Source of the DNA: an uncultured Flavobacteriaceae bacterium
GTDB taxonomy: Bacteria; Bacteroidota; Bacteroidia; Flavobacteriales; Flavobacteriaceae
Length of the DNA: 64,000 nt
Assembly: GCA_913065125.1 (NCBI GenBank)
Contig: CAJYAG010000001.1
Location: 744,001-808,000, forward strand
Reading direction: 5' to 3'
In this document: positions 27,238 through 33,915 of the stretch, piece by piece
How positions within the stretch are numbered: the stretch's first letter is position 1
How the letters are laid out: the number at the start of each line of letters is the position of its first letter
Position numbers and translations under genes: made by a program
Notes under the pieces: model-generated
What the model was told of the DNA's origin: nothing
The model's input: the letters and a program-made list of their open reading frames with translations, nothing else
Database searches by the model: none

Positions 27238-29115
27238 ATGGAACAGAAAAAATTTGACGCAAATTCGTTTATCGGATTATTATTATTAGGAGCAATAATG
27301 CTTTGGTTTATGTATTCTAACCAAGACGAAATTACACCAACTGAAAGCACTACAGAAACAATTGTTGATACAACTAAAACTACACCAACACTTACAGAAA
27401 ATACCACTTCTATAGTTACAAATGACTCTCTAACAAATGCTGCACTACAAAGTAAATTAGGAGCATTTGCATACGGAGCGCAAACTGCTTCTGAAGGAAC
27501 AACTGTTTTAGAAAATAAAATTTTAAAATTAACAATAGATAATAAAGGAGGACAAATTATTGAAGCCTTGGTAAAAACGTATAAAAGATACGATTCTTTG
27601 CCATTGTATTTGATAAAAGACAAAAACGCTTCTTTCAATATCAATTTTGGAACTACAGACAATCGTATTTTAAACACACAAGACTTGTTGTTCATACCGT
27701 CGCTTACTAAAAACGGAGAGAACCAAGTGCTTTCTATGAAATTGAAAGTTTCTGAAACACAGTTTTTAGAATACCGTTATGAAATGAAACCAAACGATTA
27801 TATGGTTGATTTTGCGGTGCGATCTCAAGGATTAGACAACGTCATCAATTCTTCAAACACTATTAATTTAGATTGGAATTTAAAAACATTCCGTAACGAA
27901 AAAAGTATTTCTACAGAGAATATGTATTCTGAGTTGAAGTTCTATACAGACGAAGCTGATTATCTTTCTGCTGGTGGAAACGACAACGAAGTTGTAGACA
28001 ATGTACAATGGGTTGGTTACAAACAACACTTTTTTACTTCTATTTTATTAACAGACAAACCGTTTGACAAAGCAGCTTTAATTTCTACCAACTTAGTTGA
28101 TGACGAAAATATTGATACCGTTTTTACAAAAAAATACGAATTAAACACTCCGTTAGCATTAAACAACGGCGAGTTAAATTACAATATGAACTGGTATTAT
28201 GGACCAGCAGACTATAAATTATTAAAAAGCTACGAAGGAAAAAACTTAGCAGAAATGGTTGATTTAGGTTGGGGAATTTTCGGTGCCATTAACCGAACTA
28301 TTTTCATTCCTATCTTTGGATGGTTAAGCGGATTAATGTCTAACTACGGATTGATTATTATTTTAATGACCATTGTTGTTAGAATTATCATGTCGCCATT
28401 GGTATACAAATCGTATGTTTCTAGTGCAAAGATGAAAGTAATTCGCCCAGAATTAACTGCCATTAACGAACGTTTACCAGGAAAAGCAAACGCAATGAAG
28501 CGTCAGCAAGAAACCATGGCAGTTCAGCGAAAAGCTGGAGTTAGCATGATGTCTGGTTGTATACCGGCATTGTTACAAATGCCAATTTTCTTTGCTTTGT
28601 TCCGTTTCTTCCCATCTAATTTAGAATTAAGACAAAAAGGATTTTTATGGGCAACCGATTTATCATCGTATGATTCTGTTATCGAATTGCCTTTTCACAT
28701 TCCATTATACGGAAGTCATATTAGTTTATTTCCAATCTTAGCTTCTGTTGCCATTTTCTTTTATATGAAAATGAATCAAAGTCAGCAAGCAAACATGCAA
28801 GCTCCAGCGCAAGAAGGAATGCCAGACATGCAAAAGATGATGAAGATGATGATCTATTTATCGCCAATTATGATGTTGTTTTTCTTTAACAACTATGCAA
28901 GTAGTTTAAGTTTGTATTACTTTGTTTCTAACTTACTAACCATTGTTATTATGTTGGTCATTAAAAACTATGTAATTGATGAAGATAAGATTCATGCACA
29001 AATTGAAGAAAACAAAAAACGTCCTGAAAAGAAAAAAGGAAAGTTTAGACAACGTTTAGACAACGCCATGAAACAAGCGCAAGAACAACAAGCGCAACAA
29101 AAGAAACGCAAATAA
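27238..29115 (+). CDS. yidC: Membrane protein insertase YidC
   Basis: YidC inserts proteins into the inner membrane, alone or with Sec. The 625-residue protein has an N-terminal membrane segment (FIGLLLLGAIMLWFMYSN), a large periplasmic domain (about 80-340), then the five-helix 60KD_IMP core beginning YGLIIILMTIVVRIIMSPLVYK, with CIPALLQMPIFFALFRFF and MIYLSPIMMLFFFNNYASSLSLYYFVSN. The C-terminus is a very basic, Gln-rich tail (KQAQEQQAQQKKRK), which could contact the ribosome. A strong terminator follows. Confidence 0.96.
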   Translation: MEQKKFDANSFIGLLLLGAIMLWFMYSNQDEITPTESTTETIVDTTKTTPTLTENTTSIVTNDSLTNAALQSKLGAFAYGAQTASEGTTVLENKILKLTIDNKGGQIIEALVKTYKRYDSLPLYLIKDKNASFNINFGTTDNRILNTQDLLFIPSLTKNGENQVLSMKLKVSETQFLEYRYEMKPNDYMVDFAVRSQGLDNVINSSNTINLDWNLKTFRNEKSISTENMYSELKFYTDEADYLSAGGNDNEVVDNVQWVGYKQHFFTSILLTDKPFDKAALISTNLVDDENIDTVFTKKYELNTPLALNNGELNYNMNWYYGPADYKLLKSYEGKNLAEMVDLGWGIFGAINRTIFIPIFGWLSGLMSNYGLIIILMTIVVRIIMSPLVYKSYVSSAKMKVIRPELTAINERLPGKANAMKRQQETMAVQRKAGVSMMSGCIPALLQMPIFFALFRFFPSNLELRQKGFLWATDLSSYDSVIELPFHIPLYGSHISLFPILASVAIFFYMKMNQSQQANMQAPAQEGMPDMQKMMKMMIYLSPIMMLFFFNNYASSLSLYYFVSNLLTIVIMLVIKNYVIDEDKIHAQIEENKKRPEKKKGKFRQRLDNAMKQAQEQQAQQKKRK

Positions 29116-29132
29116 CACTTGTAAGCAATTAT

Positions 29133-29167
29133 AAAAAAACCAAAACGTAATCGTTTTGGTTTTTTTT
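29133..29167. terminator. Terminator after yidC
   Basis: AACCAAAACG, loop TAAT, CGTTTTGGTT with a run of T residues after it and A residues before it. Confidence 0.88.
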
Positions 29168-29176
29168 GTTTTTTAC

Positions 29177-29270
29177 TTGTCATTCCAACCGTAGCGGAGG
29201 AATCTCAAGAACGGTAGTTTTATCTCATGAGATTTCTCGTCGCTCATGCTTCGCTCTGTCGAAATGACAA
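29177..29270. repeat. Dispersed inverted repeat (TTGTCATT...AATGACAA)
   Basis: The terminal 8-mers TTGTCATT and AATGACAA are exact inverses, and the left end continues TTCC...GGAATCTCAAGA while the right side reads TCTCATGAGATTTCTCGTC. This matches the widely scattered Bacteroidota intergenic repeats built on GTCATTCC/GGAATCT and GAGATTTCTCGT. Confidence 0.7.
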
Positions 29271-29371
29271 GACGAATGTCATAAAAAACAAACTTCTTTT
29301 TTTGTTGATAAACAGGTAGTTTTACCTATTGATGGTTTCTTTAAAAAAAGCTAACTTGCTAACTGTGAATA

Positions 29372-29400
29372 TTGTTTGTTAAAATTGGGCAATATTTTTA
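29372..29400 (+). promoter_or_regulatory. Candidate promoter for the DUF262/AlbA_2 gene
   Basis: TTG (29372-29374), 18 nt, then TATTTTTA (29393-29400, one mismatch to TAnnTTTG). Its -7 box ends 34 nt before the ATG. Confidence 0.4.
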
Positions 29401-29434
29401 ACATTGGGGAAAGATTGACTAAAAATCAAAATAT

Positions 29435-31189
29435 ATGAGTATTACACCAAGAGGAATGAGTTTACAGGAAGCCTACAGAAATTATTCTGAAGGTAAATTT
29501 TTAGTAAACAGAAAATATCAAAGAAAACTAGTTTGGACCGTAGATGAGAAAGAATATTTAATTGATAGTGTTGTTAACGATTTACCTATTCCACTCATAT
29601 TACTAGCTCAAACTGATGATGGTAAACTAGAAATTATAGATGGATTACAAAGGTTGAATGCAATTATTTCATTTATTGAGAACAGATTTCCAATAAGTGG
29701 TAAATATTTTGATACTTCTCAATCATCTAGAGCAAAGCAATCGTCAGAAGAAGGTGTTTTTACAGCGATTACAGACAACACTTTACTTCTCGACCCTAAA
29801 ATTTGTGCTGATTTTTTAGATTACCAATTAGCAGTAACTGTTTATCCTACAGATAATGAAGGAGAAATCACAGATATATTTGGCAGAATAAACTCTGGAG
29901 GGAAGCAATTAAGTCCACAAGAAAAACGTCAAGCGGGAATGATTGATGTTCTAGCAGATACAGTTAGAAAAGTATCATCTGAAATACGTGGGGATTCATC
30001 TAAAGACTTGCTTGACTTAGCAGAAATGCCTGAAATTAGTATTGACTCAACAAGAGAAAAAATAGGTTATGGATTAATTGCAGAAGAAATTTTTTGGTGT
30101 AAAAATGGTGTCATCTGGAAAAAACAATTAAGAGATAGTGAGGATGAGGAAATGATATTAGACTTGATTGCAAGTATTATTAAAGATACGCCATTAGCTA
30201 AAAGCAGGGATTTGTTCAATAAAATGTACAACACTGAATCAAGTGAACATAAAGACTTCAATAAGGAATTAATAAAATATGGACCAGATAGATTAATGCA
30301 TGAAATAAAAGTTACATTTTCTATTATTGAAAATGTCTTTGAAGAACAAGACACAACCATTATAAATGTTGTTAATCCTAAATCAAGAAATCCAGTAAAG
30401 GAATCCTTCTTCTCAATTTTCATGGCTTTCTTTCATCTTATAGTTAAAGAAGAAAAATCTCCAGCTGAAAGTAAAAAAATTGTTACAGCTTTAAAAGATT
30501 TACAGAAAAAAATGACATCTACAGCAAACTATTCTGTAACTGCTGATAGAGAAAATAATATAAATTTGACTATTGGATTAATACAAAAGCATTTCGTTAA
30601 AAAAGATCCACCTGTTTTAAAACATGGTGCAGGTTTAGCGCTAGATTTTGAGAATTCAATAAGAAGAGCTAAAATAGAATCTAATCGATATGAATGTAAA
30701 CAAGGAATGTTTGATTTGTCTTCGCAAAGAAATCTAAACGAAGGTTTATATGATAACATAATTCAAACTATTTGTGGTGTTGCTAATATTGGACCTGATG
30801 AAGATGGATTTTTATTTATAGGTGTAGCTGATAAAGAATTAGATGCAGAAAAAATAAAAACTTTAGACGGAGTTGATTATAAAATAATTAACAATAGATA
30901 TATTGTTGGTATTGATAGAGAATTGAAATTGTTAAATGGTAGCCTTGATGACTATATTAATAAACTAATGGGGAAAATTACAAGTTCTTATTTATCTGAA
31001 CCTTTAAAAAGTCAAGTATTAAGCCAATTAGATGTTATAGATTATAAAGGCTTAACAGTGATTAGATTAAGAATACCAAAACAAAAAGAGCTTTCATTCA
31101 TTGGTAAATCCAGTTATATAAGAGAGAATTCTAAAACTTTAGACCTTGATGGACCAAAACTAATTTCAATTAGTAAATTATTTGATTAA
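29435..31189 (+). CDS. DUF262 (GmrSD-N-like) protein fused to AlbA_2/Schlafen-type domain
   Basis: The 584-residue protein has two recognisable parts. The N-terminal half starts like GmrSD/DUF262 proteins: FLVNRKYQRKLVWTVDEKEYLIDSVVNDLPIPLI, then DGLQRL at 69-74 (usually DGQQRL, a ParB/Srx-fold nucleotide-binding motif) and later RINSGGKQLSPQEKRQA. The C-terminal part (about 410-584) has ESNRYECKQG with Glu420 and Lys422, NIIQTICGVANIGPDEDGFLFIGVAD, and SFIGKSSYIRENSKT, the AlbA_2 (Schlafen-like) pattern. The DUF1524 nuclease domain of GmrD is not visible. Both domain types occur in phage-defence and stress systems. It stands alone beside a repeat; function is inferred. Confidence 0.75.
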   Translation: MSITPRGMSLQEAYRNYSEGKFLVNRKYQRKLVWTVDEKEYLIDSVVNDLPIPLILLAQTDDGKLEIIDGLQRLNAIISFIENRFPISGKYFDTSQSSRAKQSSEEGVFTAITDNTLLLDPKICADFLDYQLAVTVYPTDNEGEITDIFGRINSGGKQLSPQEKRQAGMIDVLADTVRKVSSEIRGDSSKDLLDLAEMPEISIDSTREKIGYGLIAEEIFWCKNGVIWKKQLRDSEDEEMILDLIASIIKDTPLAKSRDLFNKMYNTESSEHKDFNKELIKYGPDRLMHEIKVTFSIIENVFEEQDTTIINVVNPKSRNPVKESFFSIFMAFFHLIVKEEKSPAESKKIVTALKDLQKKMTSTANYSVTADRENNINLTIGLIQKHFVKKDPPVLKHGAGLALDFENSIRRAKIESNRYECKQGMFDLSSQRNLNEGLYDNIIQTICGVANIGPDEDGFLFIGVADKELDAEKIKTLDGVDYKIINNRYIVGIDRELKLLNGSLDDYINKLMGKITSSYLSEPLKSQVLSQLDVIDYKGLTVIRLRIPKQKELSFIGKSSYIRENSKTLDLDGPKLISISKLFD

Positions 31190-31214
31190 AACTGTAACCA
31201 ACAACGAGCATAAT

Positions 31215-32531
31215 CTACATTTTCTTCGTTTTAAATTTCCCATAAAACAGAATATACCCATAACACACAATCGTTAAAATAAACGCTGTTTTAAAGCCAA
31301 AACCATCAATCAAATTTCCAAAGAAAAACGGTATAATTGCGCCACCAACAATTGCCATACACAACAAACCAGAAGCTTGTGCTTTTAAATCGCCCAAACC
31401 TTCTAAACTCAACGTAAAAATGGTTGGAAACATAATAGAGTTGAACAATCCAACCGCTAAAATAGACCACATAGAAAGTAAACCTGTTGTATTAATTGAA
31501 ATTAAAATCATGGTAATTGCTAACAAGGCAAAAATACTCAACACTTTGCCTGCTGCCATAATTTTGGTTAAATACGCGCCCACAAAACGACCAATCATGG
31601 CGCCGCCCCAATAAAAAATAACAAAAATCCCTAATAAAGATTTTGGATCTTTTCCAGAAAACGTTTGGTTAAAGGTATTGGCAATGGTGTTTGCAATATG
31701 CATCATGGTTTCGTTTTCTGCTACGATTGGTGCCAAACCAGCATCGTAAAAATAATTTACTAAAAAACTACCAATGGCAACTTCTGCGCCAACGTACACA
31801 AAGATTCCCAATGCGCCCATCAACATCAATTTATTTTTTAGCAATTTAAAATAACCACCTTTCGGACTTTCTTCTATCAATTTTGGCAGTTTTGTAAATA
31901 AAAATATGACTGCTAACAATAAAATAAATCCAGCAATTAGTAAAAATGGCGTTTGTACCGTTGCCGCTTCCGAAATATAATATGCGTTTTTTTGAGTTTC
32001 GGTTAACAAGCCAATTTCATCGGATGATTTTACAGAATCGCTCAGCAAAAATAACGCTCCAACAACGGGCGCAATGGTTGTTCCTAAAGAATTAAACGCT
32101 TGCGATAAATTCAATCTACTACTCGCGCCATCTTCACTTCCTAACAAGGCAACAAACGGATTTGCTGCAACTTGTAAAATAGTAATTCCGCCAGCCAACG
32201 TAAAATAACCCACTAAAAAAACAGAGAACATTCTGTGTTCTGCTGCAGGATAAAATAACAAACAACCAACAGCCATGGTTACCAAACCTAATACGATTCC
32301 TTTTTTATATCCAATTTTTGATAAGATGAATCCGGCAGGTAATGAGAATACAAAAAACGCCACAAAAAAGGCAAATTGCACCAAGACTGTTTTTGCATAT
32401 GACATTTCAAAAACATCTTTCAATCTGGGAATTAAAGAATCTACCAACACGGTAATAAACCCCCATAAAAAGAATAAAGAAGTTAAAAATATAAATGCCG
32501 ATTTGTATGATTTATTCGTTGATGTATTCAT
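31215..32531 (-). CDS. Sugar MFS transporter, FucP/NagP-like
   Basis: The 438-residue protein has about 12 hydrophobic segments and the FucP-family opening AFIFLTSLFFLWGFITVLVDSLIPRLKDVF, then LPAGFILSKIGYKKGIVLGL and LAGGITILQVAANPFVALLG. It is an inner-membrane proton-sugar symporter; fucose, GlcNAc and glucose/galactose permeases share this fold. The location downstream of glycosylasparaginase and GH92 genes suggests it imports GlcNAc or mannose released from N-glycans. The octamer repeat array separates it from the upstream gene. The substrate is an inference. Confidence 0.85.
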   Translation of the reverse strand: MNTSTNKSYKSAFIFLTSLFFLWGFITVLVDSLIPRLKDVFEMSYAKTVLVQFAFFVAFFVFSLPAGFILSKIGYKKGIVLGLVTMAVGCLLFYPAAEHRMFSVFLVGYFTLAGGITILQVAANPFVALLGSEDGASSRLNLSQAFNSLGTTIAPVVGALFLLSDSVKSSDEIGLLTETQKNAYYISEAATVQTPFLLIAGFILLLAVIFLFTKLPKLIEESPKGGYFKLLKNKLMLMGALGIFVYVGAEVAIGSFLVNYFYDAGLAPIVAENETMMHIANTIANTFNQTFSGKDPKSLLGIFVIFYWGGAMIGRFVGAYLTKIMAAGKVLSIFALLAITMILISINTTGLLSMWSILAVGLFNSIMFPTIFTLSLEGLGDLKAQASGLLCMAIVGGAIIPFFFGNLIDGFGFKTAFILTIVCYGYILFYGKFKTKKM

Positions 32532-32848
32532 TGATTTTACCTTTTTAAATTATTACTTTTCACTTTGCAACTTTACACCTTTGCAACTTTGAGACCTTTG
32601 AACCTTTGAACCTCTGCAACTTTGCAACTTTGAACCTTTGTTTCTTTGCCACTTTGAGCCTCTGAACCTCTGCAACTTTGCAACTCTGAACCTTTGTTTC
32701 TTTGCCACCTTGAGCCTCTGAACCTCTGCAACTTTGCAACTTTGAACCTTTGTTTCTTTGCCACTTTGAGCCTCTGAACCTCTGCAACTTTGCAACTCTG
32801 AACCTTTGTTTCTTTACCACTTTGAGCCTCTGTAACTTTAAAACTTCT
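32532..32848. other. Intergenic gap filled by the octamer repeat array
   Basis: This 317-nt gap between the glycosylasparaginase and permease genes is almost wholly the repeat array at 32563-32845. No gene is supported; all three minus-strand frames stay open through it only because the repeat lacks stop codons. Confidence 0.7.
32563..32845 (-). repeat. Higher-order tandem array: 56-bp unit made of seven 8-bp repeats
   Basis: The sequence is an octamer array of CTTTGNNN/CTCTGNNN on the plus strand. From 32611 it repeats every 56 bp: the CCTCTGCAAC start recurs at 32611, 32667, 32723 and 32779, so about four copies exist. Each 56-bp unit contains seven octamers (CTCTGCAA, CTTTGCAA, CTTTGAAC or CTCTGAAC, CTTTGTTT, CTTTGCCA, CTTTGAGC, CTCTGAAC). 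The copies differ at few positions. The left flank (32563-32610) has more diverged octamers. Read on the transcribed minus strand the core is CAAAG. Confidence 0.9.
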
Positions 32849-33847
32849 TTATCCTTTTTTAGTATATGCGTTAGACTCTACATAAATTTGTTCTCCTTCT
32901 TGATATTTGCTAATTCCAAATCCGCCATGAATACAATAACAGCCGTATTCTCCTTGTTTATTTAGCGCAACATATCCTACTTGAAAATTTTGATAATTTG
33001 GATTGGATGCTACAATTCTTTTTACGCCTTCTTCACAGGCTTCTTGTGGCGTTCTTCCTTGACGCATTAATTCGACAATTAAATAACTTCCAACAGTTTT
33101 TAAGACCTCTTCTCCCATTCCGGTTGCCGTTGCACCACCAATGGTATTATCTATAAATAATCCTGAACCAATAATTGCAGAATCTCCAACGCGTCCAGCC
33201 ATTTTATAGGCCATTCCGCTTGTGGTACAACCACCAGAAATATCACCATTTTTATCAATGGCTAACATGCCAATGGTATCGTGATTTTCGATGTTGATAA
33301 TGGGTTTGTATTCTGATTTTACTTTCCATTTTAACCACGCTTTTTTAGACGTTTCGGTTAATAAATTTTCTCTTTTAAAACCTTGTTCAACAGCAAACTG
33401 TTCTGCGCCTTTTCCGGCTAACAACACATGCGGAGTTTCTTCCATCACTTTACGAGCCACAGAAATTGGATGTGCAATATTTTCCATACAAACTACTGCT
33501 CCGTAACCGCCATCTTTGTTCATAATACAAGCGTCTAAGGTTACGTTTCCGTCTCTATCTGGCGCTCCGCCATTTCCTACAGTTGTGTTCTTTAAATCTG
33601 CTTCTTCTACTCTACAACCCGCTTCAATAGCATCAATTGATGTTCCGCCTTTTTCCAACACTTCCCAAGCTGCTTTTGTTGCATTATGAAAACGCCAAGT
33701 TGCCACTACAATTGGTAAAACCGGAGTTTCAGTTGCAATTGCTTTGTTCTCTTTTTTAGCTTCTGTTTCACAAGAAATGATTGATGGTACTACCGCCAAA
33801 CCTAATCCAGTTAAGGAAGCTCTTTTTATAAAATTTCTTCTTTTCAT
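32849..33847 (-). CDS. N4-(beta-N-acetylglucosaminyl)-L-asparaginase (glycosylasparaginase)
   Basis: The enzyme cleaves the GlcNAc-Asn bond, the last step of N-glycoprotein degradation, and matures by autocleavage before its catalytic Thr. The 332-residue protein has the N-terminal nucleophile pattern NHDTIGMLAIDKNGDISGGC with Thr191 and the GSGLFIDNTIGGATATGMGE and RVGDSAIIG segments. The N-terminus MKRRNFIKRAS with a hydrophobic region and VPSIISC suggests a Tat-exported lipoprotein. It lies between the GH92 and permease genes, which fits glycan catabolism outside the cytosol. Confidence 0.92.
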   Translation of the reverse strand: MKRRNFIKRASLTGLGLAVVPSIISCETEAKKENKAIATETPVLPIVVATWRFHNATKAAWEVLEKGGTSIDAIEAGCRVEEADLKNTTVGNGGAPDRDGNVTLDACIMNKDGGYGAVVCMENIAHPISVARKVMEETPHVLLAGKGAEQFAVEQGFKRENLLTETSKKAWLKWKVKSEYKPIINIENHDTIGMLAIDKNGDISGGCTTSGMAYKMAGRVGDSAIIGSGLFIDNTIGGATATGMGEEVLKTVGSYLIVELMRQGRTPQEACEEGVKRIVASNPNYQNFQVGYVALNKQGEYGCYCIHGGFGISKYQEGEQIYVESNAYTKKG

Positions 33848-33886
33848 TTTATGCTAATTTTAGTTCAGTCTCTTTTTAATTATATA

Positions 33887-33911
33887 GATTCCTGCCTACG
33901 TAGGAATGACA
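33887..33911. repeat. Single GATTCCTG...GGAATGAC palindrome
   Basis: A 25-bp palindromic element (GATTCCTGCCTACG, then TAGGAATGACA) in the gap after GH92 shares its GATTCC/GGAATGAC ends with copies at 39206-39284 and, in the opposite orientation, 62866-62890. It lies next to another common flavobacterial motif, TTTAGTTCAGTC, at 33859-33870. Confidence 0.7.
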
Positions 33912-33915
33912 ATTT

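Larger units (their letters stand above)
29116..29434. other. Repeat-bearing region between yidC and the DUF262/AlbA_2 gene
   Basis: This 319-nt gap holds the yidC terminator, the dispersed repeat at 29177-29270, and from about 29270 on an A/T-rich stretch containing the candidate promoter of the next gene. No small ORF or RNA gene is supported. Confidence 0.6.

Noticed and set aside
32553..32820. Three overlapping minus-strand reading frames with Lys/Gln/Arg-rich repeats
   Set aside because: All three frames are open only because the octamer repeat has no stop codon; the 56-bp unit is not a multiple of three, so no frame keeps a fixed peptide repeat.
32563..32845. CRISPR array
   Set aside because: Units are contiguous with no spacers and consist of 8-bp monomers; no cas genes are near.
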